Notes: a model not told the origin generated them from the sequence alone. A DNA stretch of 12,859 nucleotides from Psychromonas sp. (GCA_023145575.1 JAGLDN010000325.1:1-12859); one strand, 5' to 3'; numbered from the stretch's first letter, positions 1-6,972 are shown. Made by a program: numbers and translations.

Positions 1-60
1 GAAAGATCAACAGCCCCTAATACCCTAACTAAAGCCTGACAACGCATTTTTAGGTCACAT
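1..60 (-). repeat. Fragment of a dispersed intergenic repeat, left edge
   Basis: Positions 29-58, read on the minus strand, match 12795-12824 read on the plus strand at 24 of 30 bases, including an uninterrupted 13-base identity (29-41 against 12812-12824). This suggests two diverged copies of one repeat in inverted orientation. The stretch from 1 to 28 (GAAAGATCAACAGCCCC and on) could continue this repeat or be the tip of an insertion sequence; I could not assign it to a family. The copy is cut by the window edge, so its full length is unknown. Confidence 0.45.
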
Positions 61-240
61 CAGTACATAATCGTGCTTGTTATAACTTTTTTTAAATGTG
101 TTGCATTAACTATAATAGCTTTATCCGCAACGCATCTGTTTACATTATTATTAATATGGGCGTATTCTTGTATGTTAATTTATGGCGAATTCTTAATACA
201 TTATCACCCTGGTGTTCAAAAATTATTATTGAAAGATTAA
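40..240 (+). pseudogene. 3' remnant of an unidentified membrane-protein gene
   Basis: An open frame of 66 codons ends at TAA 238-240, 23 bases before mioC. It is too short for most gene callers and has no ATG; GTG 73 is the only usual start codon and has no ribosome binding site. The translation looks like real protein: a long hydrophobic stretch (about residues 10-50, from IIVLVITFFKC through LLLIWAYSCMLIYG), enough for two membrane helices, then a polar tail HYHPGVQKLLLKD. The same frame continues to base 1 but is broken by TGA 37-39, which lies inside the left-edge repeat. The simplest reading is that the 5' part of the gene was lost where the repeat sits. I do not recognise the family. 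It could also be a small intact membrane protein starting at GTG 73, or chance. Confidence 0.35.
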
Positions 241-263
241 CACACCTCGGTTAAGGAAATAGT

Positions 264-725
264 ATGATTGAAATTAAAATTTTGGTTGGCAGTACGTTAG
301 GCAGCACAGAGTATGTTGCAGAAGCCGCTCAATCTCTTATAGAAGAGGCGGGGTATGATACACAACTATGTTTAGATCCAGATTTGAATGAAATGTCTCT
401 ACAATGCGATCAAATATGGGTAATTTGCATTGCTACGCACGGTGCTGGAAATTACCCAGATAATTTCAAACCTTTTGTTGATCAATTAATACAAGTAAAT
501 ACAGCTTTGTCAGATCTTCGTTATGCTATTATTGGTACTGGTGATTCTACTTATGATTATTTTTGCGGGGCATCTAAAAATATAGATCTTTTATTAGAAG
601 AAATGGGAGCAACGAATATAACAGACCGATTTGAGATTGATGTTGATCACTATCCTATTCCTGAAGATAGAATTTCATTTTGGATCCCTTTATTTATTGA
701 TGCGCTTGATCCTGATAACAATTAA
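264..725 (+). CDS. mioC: MioC, flavodoxin-like FMN protein
   Basis: A 153-residue single-domain flavodoxin-fold protein, slightly longer than E. coli MioC (147). The N-terminal strand leads into an FMN-phosphate loop, GSTLGSTE (residues 9-16), followed by THGAGNYPDN (58-67) and GTGDSTYDYFCGA (91-103), which form the flavin-binding loops. All three match MioC closely. The family binds FMN; E. coli MioC has been linked to biotin synthase electron transfer, but its role in the cell is not firmly settled. AAGGA at 253-257 sits 6 bases before the ATG. The gene lies directly next to oriC and reads towards it, so its transcript would enter the origin, as in E. coli. The gene body carries eight GATC sites, far more than its neighbours. 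Confidence 0.96.
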   Translation: MIEIKILVGSTLGSTEYVAEAAQSLIEEAGYDTQLCLDPDLNEMSLQCDQIWVICIATHGAGNYPDNFKPFVDQLIQVNTALSDLRYAIIGTGDSTYDYFCGASKNIDLLLEEMGATNITDRFEIDVDHYPIPEDRISFWIPLFIDALDPDNN

Positions 726-746
726 ATTTATTTATTCTCATGGGCT

Positions 747-755
747 TGTGGATAA
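747..755 (-). promoter_or_regulatory. DnaA box (R4-like)
   Basis: TGTGGATAA on the plus strand is a perfect match to TTATCCACA on the minus strand. It is the outermost box on the mioC side and has the same orientation and place as R4 in E. coli. Confidence 0.9.
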
Positions 756-818
756 CCCATTTATAAGTTATTTACTATTTATGTTTAACTATTTAATAAA
801 GTTGTTAATAACTTAGCC

Positions 819-827
819 TGTGGATAA
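819..827 (-). promoter_or_regulatory. DnaA box, left half of inverted pair
   Basis: Perfect TTATCCACA on the minus strand. It forms an inverted pair with the box at 837-845, separated by 9 bases. Confidence 0.9.
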
Positions 828-836
828 CTAGTAAAA

Positions 837-845
837 TTATCCACA
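837..845 (+). promoter_or_regulatory. DnaA box (R1-like), right half of inverted pair
   Basis: Perfect TTATCCACA on the plus strand. It points towards the AT-rich region, as the high-affinity R1 box does in E. coli. Confidence 0.9.
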
Positions 846-869
846 TAAAATACCCCGTGAACTCTCACG

Positions 870-878
870 TTATGCACA
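870..878 (+). promoter_or_regulatory. DnaA box
   Basis: TTATGCACA fits the consensus TTATNCACA. It is the closest strong box to the AT-rich unwinding region and follows a 5-bp inverted repeat (CGTGA 856-860 / TCACG 865-869). Confidence 0.8.
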
Positions 879-896
879 GTTTTAACATTGTTCTAA

Positions 897-1032
897 GTTT
901 ATGATTTTTTTATTGATATATTTGTTTTACACAGATATTGGCTTGCTTAATAAGTATAGTAATAAAAGATCTTTAAAGATATAAATATAATACTACATTA
1001 GTTTATTTTATTTTTATTCTATATTTTTTTTT
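897..1032. other. AT-rich duplex unwinding region of oriC
   Basis: Over about 135 bases the sequence is almost entirely A and T, with one degenerate DnaA box (TTTTACACA, 925-933), a 12-base perfect palindrome ATCTTTAAAGAT (969-980) and a run of T before 1033. GATCTTT at 968-974 resembles the start of the E. coli 13-mers (GATCTnTTnTTTT). The position, next to the boxes on the mnmG side, is that of the DNA unwinding element. The exact limits are a guess. Confidence 0.7.
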
Positions 1033-1080
1033 ATGAAAAGGTTAAAATATATTAATAATTGTAATCATTTAAGAAACTTA

Positions 1081-2973
1081 ATGAATTATCATGAACGATT
1101 TGATGTAATTGTTATTGGTGGAGGACATGCAGGTACTGAGGCTGCTGCATCTTCTGCACGTATGGGAATGAATACGCTTTTATTAACACATAACATTGAA
1201 ACACTTGGCCAAATGTCTTGTAATCCATCAATAGGTGGGATAGGTAAGGGGCACTTGGTAAAAGAAATTGATGCTCTTGGTGGTTTAATGGGCACTGCGA
1301 TAGATAAAGCTGGTATTCATTTTCGTATTCTAAACGCCACCAAAGGCCCTGCTGTTAGAGCTACTCGTGCACAAGCAGATAGAATATTGTATAAAGCTGC
1401 GATTAGAGAAGCACTTGAAAAACAAGAAAATTTAAAAATTTTTCAACAAGAAGTAGAAGATTTAGTTATTGAAAATCATCGTGTATCAGGTGCAATAACA
1501 AAGATGGGTGTTACTTTTTATGCTAAAACAGTTATTTTAACGGTAGGTACTTTTCTTAATGGATTAATTCATATTGGATTAAAAAATTTTAGTGGAGGTA
1601 GAGCAGGATCTCCAGCTTCAATTAAGCTTGCAGATCGCTTAAAAGCATTACCTCTACGCATGGGTCGCCTCAAAACGGGAACACCAGCACGTATTGATGC
1701 ACGTAGTATTAATTTTTCAGTGCTTGAAGTTCAAGAAGGTGATAGACCAACACCTGCCTTTTCATTTTTAGTAAATCGTTATGATCATCCTCGTCAGATC
1801 CCTTGTTACATTACACACACTAATAATAAAACGCATGATATAATTAGAAAACATCTTAATAAGAGCCCTTTGTATACAGGCACTATAAGTGGAGTAGGTC
1901 CTCGTTATTGTCCTTCAGTTGAAGATAAAATAATGCGATTTGCCGATAAGAATTCCCATCAAATATTTGTTGAGCCTGAAGGTTTAACAACAAATGAAGT
2001 GTATCCCAATGGAATATCAACTAGCTTACCGTTTAATGCACAAGTTGAATTTATTCAATCGATAAAAGGTTTTGAAAATGCTTTCATAACCAGACCAGGT
2101 TATGCAATAGAATATGATTATTTTGATCCAAGAGACCTAAAATCAACACTTGAAATTAAATTTATTAAAGGATTATTTTTTGCAGGTCAAATTAATGGCA
2201 CAACAGGGTATGAAGAAGCTGGCGCACAAGGACTACTTGCAGGGATCAATGCCGCATTACAATCTCAAGGTAAAGAAGGCTGGTGTCCACGTCGAGATCA
2301 AGCCTATTTAGGCGTGTTAGTTGATGATCTTTCAACGCTTGGTACAAAAGAGCCTTATCGTATGTTTACAAGTCGCGCTGAATACCGATTATTACTCAGA
2401 GAAGACAATGCTGACGCACGTTTAACTGAAAAAGGTCGTGAATTAGGTTTAGTTAATGATACACGTTGGAAATTATTTCTAGAAAAACAGCAAGCGATTG
2501 ATAAGGAGTCACAGCGGTTAAAAGAACACTGGGTTAATCCTAATTCATCTAATATTGATGCAATAAATGAATTAATAAAAAAGCCAATGCAGCGTGAAAG
2601 TACGTTAGAGGAAATTATAAGACGACCAGAGGTATCTTATTATAATTTAATGAAAATTAAAGGTCTTGGTCCTGCAATAGAAAATAAAAAAGCAGCAGAG
2701 CAAGTAGAAATAAAAATTAAATATAAAGGGTACATTGATAGACAACTTGTTGAAATAGAAAAATTAAAGCGCAACGAATCTACATTGTTACCCATTAATT
2801 TAGATTATTCTATTATTGATGGATTATCAGCAGAAGTAGTTGCAAAGTTAACCGATATAAAACCGGAAAATATTGGACAAGCCTCTAGAATATCTGGAAT
2901 AACCCCAGCTGCTGTCTCAATTTTGTTAATTTATTTGAAGAAAAATGGTTTAAAGCGTAAGGTTTCATTATGA
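1081..2973 (+). CDS. mnmG: MnmG (GidA), tRNA U34 carboxymethylaminomethyl synthase subunit
   Basis: MnmG acts with MnmE to place the cmnm5/nm5-type group on wobble uridine 34 of certain tRNAs, using FAD, NADH and a folate one-carbon donor in the cytoplasm. The FAD-binding motif VIGGGHAGTEAA starts at residue 11, followed by the family segments QMSCNPSIGGIGKGHLVKE, PCYITHTN (conserved Cys), GPRYCPS, FAGQINGTTGYEEA and the C-terminal MnmE-binding tail with IGQASRISGITPAA. The protein aligns with E. coli MnmG throughout. I chose ATG 1081 (630 residues) because MNYHERFDVIVIGGG matches the E. coli start (629 residues). ATG 1033 would add 16 residues that run into the AT-rich origin region and have no counterpart. 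Neither start has a strong ribosome binding site. The stop is immediately followed by rsmG. Confidence 0.98.
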   Translation: MNYHERFDVIVIGGGHAGTEAAASSARMGMNTLLLTHNIETLGQMSCNPSIGGIGKGHLVKEIDALGGLMGTAIDKAGIHFRILNATKGPAVRATRAQADRILYKAAIREALEKQENLKIFQQEVEDLVIENHRVSGAITKMGVTFYAKTVILTVGTFLNGLIHIGLKNFSGGRAGSPASIKLADRLKALPLRMGRLKTGTPARIDARSINFSVLEVQEGDRPTPAFSFLVNRYDHPRQIPCYITHTNNKTHDIIRKHLNKSPLYTGTISGVGPRYCPSVEDKIMRFADKNSHQIFVEPEGLTTNEVYPNGISTSLPFNAQVEFIQSIKGFENAFITRPGYAIEYDYFDPRDLKSTLEIKFIKGLFFAGQINGTTGYEEAGAQGLLAGINAALQSQGKEGWCPRRDQAYLGVLVDDLSTLGTKEPYRMFTSRAEYRLLLREDNADARLTEKGRELGLVNDTRWKLFLEKQQAIDKESQRLKEHWVNPNSSNIDAINELIKKPMQRESTLEEIIRRPEVSYYNLMKIKGLGPAIENKKAAEQVEIKIKYKGYIDRQLVEIEKLKRNESTLLPINLDYSIIDGLSAEVVAKLTDIKPENIGQASRISGITPAAVSILLIYLKKNGLKRKVSL

Positions 2974-2985
2974 TTGTATTTAAAA

Positions 2986-3609
2986 TTGATTAAAAAATTA
3001 AATAAACTTTTATCAGAAACAGATTTAAATGTTTGTATAGAACAACAACAGCAATTAATTAAATTTGTTTTATTGTTGGTAAAATGGAATAAAACGTATA
3101 ACTTAACGTCAGTGCGTGATCCTAACGAGATGCTAATAAAACATATTATGGATAGCATTGTTGTTTCACCTTATCTTAAAGGTAAACGCTTAATTGATGT
3201 TGGAACAGGTCCAGGATTACCAGGATTGCCATTAGCTATTTTAAATCCAGATAAGCAATTTGTATTATTAGATAGTTTAGGAAAGCGCTTAATCTTTATT
3301 CGTCAATCAGTACTTGAACTTGGGCTTAAAAATGTGGAATTTGTCCAAAGTAGAGTAGAGAAATACCAACCAGAGAAAAAGTTTGATGTAATTTTGAGTC
3401 GAGCGTTTGCATCGTTAAAAGATATGTTATTTTGTACTGAGCATTTAGTCAATAAAAAAGGATGTTTTTTAGCATTAAAAGGACTGTTTCCTAATCAAGA
3501 ATTAAATACATTAGATGATCAATTTAAATTTATAGAATTTTTTCAATTAAAAGTACCTGGGTTAAAGGGTAAACGTTGTTTAGTTAGAATTAAAAAATTT
3601 AATTTATAA
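2986..3609 (+). CDS. rsmG: RsmG (GidB), 16S rRNA m7G527 methyltransferase
   Basis: SAM-dependent enzyme that methylates N7 of G527 in 16S rRNA. The SAM-binding motif IDVGTGPGLPG begins near residue 70; KWNKTYNLTSVRDPNEML lies before it, and LLDSLGKR and SRAFASL after it, all close to E. coli RsmG. No ATG is available. TTG 2986 gives 207 residues, the E. coli length, and aligns the N-termini; TTG 2974, directly after the mnmG stop, would add four residues. No clear ribosome binding site precedes either, so translation probably depends on ribosomes leaving mnmG. An ATG at 2970 overlaps the mnmG stop but opens a frame of only seven codons (stop 2991-2993). Function is certain from sequence; the start is not. 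Confidence 0.95.
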   Translation: MIKKLNKLLSETDLNVCIEQQQQLIKFVLLLVKWNKTYNLTSVRDPNEMLIKHIMDSIVVSPYLKGKRLIDVGTGPGLPGLPLAILNPDKQFVLLDSLGKRLIFIRQSVLELGLKNVEFVQSRVEKYQPEKKFDVILSRAFASLKDMLFCTEHLVNKKGCFLALKGLFPNQELNTLDDQFKFIEFFQLKVPGLKGKRCLVRIKKFNL

Positions 3610-3625
3610 ATTAAGTAGGTAAATA

Positions 3626-4420
3626 GTGACTAAGATAATTGCAATAGCTAATCAAAAAGGTGGTGTTGGTAAAACAACAACGTGTGTAAATTTAGCAGCT
3701 TCACTTGCGGCAACTAAGCGTAAAGTATTAGTAATTGATTTAGATCCGCAGGGTAATACTACTATGGGTAGTGGAATAGATAAATACGAAGTAGCGCATA
3801 CTAGTTATGATCTTCTTATTGATGAGCTTCCACTCGATAAGGTAGTAGAGACCAAAACGTCTGGAAAATATCACTTAGTTGCTGCAAATTATGATTTAAC
3901 AGCAGCAGAAGTTAAATTAATGTCTGTTGAGTCTAGAGAAATGCGGCTAAGTTATGCATTGGAACATTTTAAGGATAAGTATCATTATATTATAATAGAT
4001 TGTCCCCCATCGTTAAACACATTAACAGTGAATGGGATGGCTGCAGCTTGTTCTGTTTTAATACCGATTCAATGTGAATACTATGCGCTTGAGGGATTAA
4101 CAGCACTAATAGATACAATAAATAAATTGTCAATATATATTAATAAAAAAATAAAAATAGAAGGGATTTTGAGAACCATGTATGATCCTCGAAATAGGCT
4201 TTCATCTGATGTTTCAAATCAACTTAAAGAGCATTTTGGAGATAAGGTTTACCGCACTATTATTCCTAGGAATACTCGTTTAGCTGAAGCACCTAGCTTT
4301 AGTAAGCCCGTTATGTATTATGACAAATCATCAACGGGCGCTAAAGCATATCTTGCACTTGCAGGGGAAATGTTACGGAACGATGATAATAAAAAAAAGG
4401 TCAAAAAGAAAATCAAATAA
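3626..4420 (+). CDS. parA: ParA (Soj), chromosome partition ATPase
   Basis: A 264-residue ParA/MinD-type ATPase that binds DNA non-specifically in its ATP form and moves ParB-parS complexes, here those of the nearby origin. Residues 11-18 are the deviant Walker A KGGVGKTT with the signature lysine at 11. VLVIDLDPQGN (34-44) is the A' motif and YIIIDCPPSLN the Walker B region. There is no N-terminal helix-turn-helix, which fits the chromosomal rather than the large plasmid (P1/F) class. The start is GTG 3626 with a weak AGTAGG upstream; the protein opens directly at the first strand (MTKIIAIANQ), as in the family. The C-terminus ends in a lysine-rich tail. It lies 16 bases after rsmG and 17 before parB, so the genes probably share a transcript. 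Confidence 0.96.
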   Translation: MTKIIAIANQKGGVGKTTTCVNLAASLAATKRKVLVIDLDPQGNTTMGSGIDKYEVAHTSYDLLIDELPLDKVVETKTSGKYHLVAANYDLTAAEVKLMSVESREMRLSYALEHFKDKYHYIIIDCPPSLNTLTVNGMAAACSVLIPIQCEYYALEGLTALIDTINKLSIYINKKIKIEGILRTMYDPRNRLSSDVSNQLKEHFGDKVYRTIIPRNTRLAEAPSFSKPVMYYDKSSTGAKAYLALAGEMLRNDDNKKKVKKKIK

Positions 4421-4437
4421 AAAATTAAAGGCTTAAA

Positions 4438-5343
4438 ATGGTAATAAAAAAAAGAGGTTTAGGGAGAGGCTTAGATTCTTTATTAAACAGTAGTGCAGCT
4501 AATCGCGATAGAGAATTATTAGAAGATATGAATGCGCAAGAAGCTAAACAATTTTCAGAAGGTATAAAAGGTAAATTAAAGTATATAAATATTGATTATA
4601 TGCAAGTTGGAAAATATCAGCCTCGACGTGATATGAGTTCGGATGCACTTGAAGATTTAGCTAATTCAATTCGATCCCAAGGTATTATCCAACCAATTAT
4701 TGTTAGAGAAATAAACAATGTAAGCTATGAAATAGTTGCAGGAGAACGCCGTTGGCGTGCTGCTAAAATGGTTGGTTTAGATAATATACCTTGTATAGTC
4801 AAAAAAATAGTAGACGAAGATGCTATTTCTATTGCATTAATTGAAAATATTCAACGAGAAAACTTAAATGCAATGGAAGAAGCTATTGCATTAAAACGTT
4901 TAATAGAAGAGTTTCATTTAACACATGAATCAGTTGCAAAAGTGATTGGAAAGTCACGTGCTTCGGTTAGTAATTTATTGCGTTTAAATAAATTAACACA
5001 TGAAGTACAGATATTGCTAGAACAAGGTGATATTGAAATGGGGCATGCACGCGCCTTATTATCACTCAGTGGTACGCTCCAAATAGAAGTTGCACAAATA
5101 ATCATAGAAAAGCAACTCACAGTGCGAGAAGCAGAAAAAGCGATTAAGCAAAAGTTAGAGCAAAAAATAATAAAAAAAGAAAAAAAAATTAATTCTTGGC
5201 TTTCTGATTTATCTAATGAATTGACAAATAAGCTAGAAACTAACGTATTAGTACAGCAGTCTAAAAGTGGGAAAGGTAAATTAATTATAGAATTCAATAA
5301 AAATGATAAATTACTTGAAATTATTAGCTTCTTAAATAGTTGA
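4438..5343 (+). CDS. parB: ParB (Spo0J), chromosome partition protein
   Basis: A 301-residue ParB that binds parS, spreads along DNA as a CTP-controlled clamp and activates ParA. In order: an N-terminal ParA-contact peptide KKRGLGRGLDSLL (4-16); the ParB/Srx CTP-binding domain (about 46-140) with GERRWRA (102-108) and ENIQRENLN (136-144); a helix-turn-helix (about 161-182, LTHESVAKVIG then SRASVSNLLR); MGHARALL (201-208); a lysine/glutamate-rich linker (about 236-250); and a C-terminal dimerisation domain. AAAGG at 4427-4431 lies 6 bases before the ATG. Sequence and pairing with parA mark it as the chromosomal type. No full parS site was seen in the window. An atp promoter follows within 3 bases of the stop. 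Confidence 0.97.
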   Translation: MVIKKRGLGRGLDSLLNSSAANRDRELLEDMNAQEAKQFSEGIKGKLKYINIDYMQVGKYQPRRDMSSDALEDLANSIRSQGIIQPIIVREINNVSYEIVAGERRWRAAKMVGLDNIPCIVKKIVDEDAISIALIENIQRENLNAMEEAIALKRLIEEFHLTHESVAKVIGKSRASVSNLLRLNKLTHEVQILLEQGDIEMGHARALLSLSGTLQIEVAQIIIEKQLTVREAEKAIKQKLEQKIIKKEKKINSWLSDLSNELTNKLETNVLVQQSKSGKGKLIIEFNKNDKLLEIISFLNS

Positions 5344-5345
5344 TG

Positions 5346-5374
5346 TTGACATAAAGACAATTTATAATTATTAT
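5346..5374 (+). promoter_or_regulatory. Sigma70-type promoter of the atp operon
   Basis: A perfect -35 TTGACA (5346-5351) is followed after 17 bases by TATTAT (5369-5374), one base off TATAAT. It lies just after the parB stop. Transcription would start near 5381 and leave a leader of about 95 bases before atpI. A TATAAT at 5363-5368 is too close to the -35 to pair with it. No terminator is visible between parB and atpI, so some read-through from parAB is likely. Confidence 0.7.
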
Positions 5375-5474
5375 CGTGGTGTAAATAGCGGTTAGATATT
5401 TAAATGTAACTTTAACTCTATCTTTTCTTATTAGAGATGACAAGCGAATCAAAATAAGAACGGGTTATTATTTA

Positions 5475-5843
5475 ATGCTAAAAGAAAGATGGAATAAAAG
5501 AATTTTTACTTTATTTTTTAGTCAATTATTTATTTTATTAATTTTAGCGAGTTTTTTTTATTTGTTTGCTAAAAATGAAAATGTTGCTTTCTCTTTATTT
5601 TTAGGGGGAATAGTATATTCTGGTCCTTCATTGCTTGCTTATTTCCTGATGGGAAGAACAACGAATGAATTGCCTCAAAAAATTATACAAAAAGCGTATT
5701 TTAGTGTTTTTTATAAAATAATTATTACAATAATTTTATTTATATTTATTTATAAATATATACCGATTGCTATTGCATTTTTTATTGTTGGTTTTTTGGT
5801 AGGTTATATTGTGCAATATACTTTGTTATGTTTTTTAAATTAG
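5475..5843 (+). CDS. atpI: AtpI, ATP synthase accessory membrane protein
   Basis: A 122-residue inner-membrane protein with four likely helices (about 13-31, 37-58, 79-94, 97-119) and a positively charged N-terminus (MLKERWNKR). AtpI is not part of the finished enzyme; in other bacteria it helps assemble the c-ring and is not essential. Sequence conservation in this family is low, so the call rests on size, membrane layout, the GGIVYSGPSLLAYF segment and its place as first gene before atpB. The ribosome binding site is weak (AACGGG about 11 bases upstream), fitting the low amounts expected. The ORF is unusually rich in Ile and Phe, as expected in AT-rich DNA. Confidence 0.9.
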   Translation: MLKERWNKRIFTLFFSQLFILLILASFFYLFAKNENVAFSLFLGGIVYSGPSLLAYFLMGRTTNELPQKIIQKAYFSVFYKIIITIILFIFIYKYIPIAIAFFIVGFLVGYIVQYTLLCFLN

Positions 5844-5863
5844 TGTAAATAGATAGGTTTTAT

Positions 5864-6643
5864 ATGACGGGCTTAACAGAATCTTTATCTTCTCAGCTTT
5901 ACATTGAACACCATTTAACTTTTTTAACCGCAGGTGAAGGGTTTTGGTCAATTAACGTTGATTCGATTGTAATCTCTGTTTTATTGGGTGTTTTGATACT
6001 TTGGGGCATGCGTAAAGCAGCCCTAACAGCAACAACACAGGTTCCTGGAAAATTTTTATGCTTTATTGAAATGATTGTCGAATTTGTAGATAAAACAGTC
6101 ACAGAAAATTTTGAGGGGAAAAATCCTTTAATTGCACCTTTAGCATTGACTATTTTTGTTTGGATATTACTGATGAATTTGATGGATTTACTTCCAATTG
6201 ATTTATTACCACAATTAGCAGGTGCTGTTGGTATACCACACGCAAGAGTTGTCCCAACGGCTGATGTTAATATTACCATGGCAATGTCGTTAGGTGTATT
6301 TGCTTTAATTCTATTTTATAGTATTAAAATAAAGGGAATTTCAGGTTTTATAAAAGAATTAATTTTTCATCCCTTTAATCATCCTGTTTTTATACCGTTA
6401 AATATGATTTTAGAAGGAATTACGTTAATATCGAAACCAATATCTTTAGGTCTTCGATTGTTTGGAAATATGTATGCTGGAGAATTAATATTCATTTTAA
6501 TTGCTGGTTTATTACCTTGGTGGTCGCAATGGATGCTTAATGTTCCTTGGGCAATTTTTCATATTTTAATTATTGTATTACAAGCTTTTATATTTATGGT
6601 GTTGACGATAGTTTATCTATCGCAAGCATCAGAAAAACATTAA
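5864..6643 (+). CDS. atpB: ATP synthase subunit a (Fo)
   Basis: A 259-residue Fo subunit a that forms the two proton half-channels beside the c-ring in the inner membrane. The key motif GLRLFGNMYAGE gives Arg198 (E. coli Arg210), Asn202 (Asn214) and Glu207 (Glu219); His233 and Gln240 match E. coli His245 and Gln252, so all the proton-path residues are present. MNLMDLLPIDLLP (104-116) is the usual loop after the first core helix. It is 12 residues shorter than E. coli subunit a, with the difference before Arg198. A short AGG (5855-5857) precedes the ATG. It lies 20 bases after atpI. Confidence 0.98.
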   Translation: MTGLTESLSSQLYIEHHLTFLTAGEGFWSINVDSIVISVLLGVLILWGMRKAALTATTQVPGKFLCFIEMIVEFVDKTVTENFEGKNPLIAPLALTIFVWILLMNLMDLLPIDLLPQLAGAVGIPHARVVPTADVNITMAMSLGVFALILFYSIKIKGISGFIKELIFHPFNHPVFIPLNMILEGITLISKPISLGLRLFGNMYAGELIFILIAGLLPWWSQWMLNVPWAIFHILIIVLQAFIFMVLTIVYLSQASEKH

Positions 6644-6677
6644 TTTTTTAATTTCTATTCATTAAGGGGAAGTAACC

Positions 6678-6926
6678 ATGGAAACAGGCATAACAGGTGC
6701 TGATTTGGTTTATATCGCAGCTGCAGTTATGATGGGCTGTGCTGCAATCGGTGCTGCAATTGGTATTGGCATGCTAGGTGGCAAATTTTTAGAAGGCGCC
6801 GCGCGCCAACCCGAGTTGATTCCTTTATTGCGTACACAATTTTTTATTGTGATGGGATTAGTAGATGCAATACCAATGATTGCGGTTGGTTTAGGGCTTT
6901 ACCTAATGTTTGCAGTCGCAGGATAA
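6678..6926 (+). CDS. atpE: ATP synthase subunit c (Fo rotor ring)
   Basis: An 82-residue two-helix hairpin that forms the proton-carrying rotor ring. Helix 1 holds the glycine/alanine-rich ring-packing segment AAIGAAIGIG (22-31); the polar loop has RQP (43-45), the contact with the F1 stalk; helix 2 carries the proton-binding Asp63 in GLVDAIPM. Helix 2 is almost identical to E. coli. Aspartate instead of glutamate and no Na+-binding Gln/Ser set indicate a proton-driven enzyme. A strong AAGGGGA (6664-6670) lies 7 bases before the ATG, in line with the many copies needed per complex. Confidence 0.99.
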   Translation: METGITGADLVYIAAAVMMGCAAIGAAIGIGMLGGKFLEGAARQPELIPLLRTQFFIVMGLVDAIPMIAVGLGLYLMFAVAG

Positions 6927-6957
6927 CTCATTTTAGATATTTATTATAACTTGAAAC

Positions 6958-6966
6958 AAGGGAGGT
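6958..6966 (+). promoter_or_regulatory. Strong ribosome binding site that fixes the GTG start of atpF
   Basis: AAGGGAGGT, nearly the full anti-SD complement, ends 6 bases before GTG 6973. It supports this non-ATG start over any internal one. Confidence 0.85.
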
Positions 6967-6972
6967 CTTGCG

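Larger units (their letters stand above)
726..1080. other. oriC: Chromosomal replication origin, oriC
   Basis: This non-coding stretch between mioC and mnmG holds four perfect DnaA boxes (747-755, 819-827, 837-845, 870-878), one degenerate box (925-933) and a very AT-rich right half. Its position and layout match the gammaproteobacterial oriC: boxes on the mioC side, unwinding region on the mnmG side. The first two boxes point left and the next two right, and 819-827 and 837-845 form an inverted pair with a 9-base gap. A small hairpin (CGTGA 856-860, TCACG 865-869) lies between the third and fourth boxes. Only one GATC site (968-971) is present, against 11 in the E. coli minimal origin. Initiator binding and unwinding are inferred, not shown. 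Confidence 0.93.

Noticed and set aside
631..816. 61-codon plus-strand ORF overlapping the end of mioC and oriC
   Set aside because: It overlaps mioC in another frame and runs through DnaA boxes; its Leu/Ile-rich content reflects AT-rich sequence.
1033..1080. ATG 1033 as mnmG start, adding 16 residues
   Set aside because: The extra residues have no counterpart in the family and fall in the origin's AT-rich edge; ATG 1081 aligns with the known N-terminus.
3162..3169. parS half-site TGTTTCAC in rsmG
   Set aside because: The second half of the palindrome is missing, and the bases encode the conserved residues VVSP of RsmG.
4954..4960. parS core TCACGTG within parB
   Set aside because: The outer arms of the palindrome do not match on either side.
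4914..5360. 148-codon minus-strand ORF opposite parB
   Set aside because: It is antisense to a well-conserved gene, rich in Ser, Leu and Cys as expected for a shadow frame, and matches no family I know.
5363..5368. TATAAT as the -10 box of the atp promoter
   Set aside because: It is only 11 bases from TTGACA; TATTAT at 5369-5374 has the standard 17-base spacing.
5899..6279. 126-codon minus-strand ORF opposite atpB
   Set aside because: It lies fully antisense to conserved atpB codons and shows no recognisable motif.
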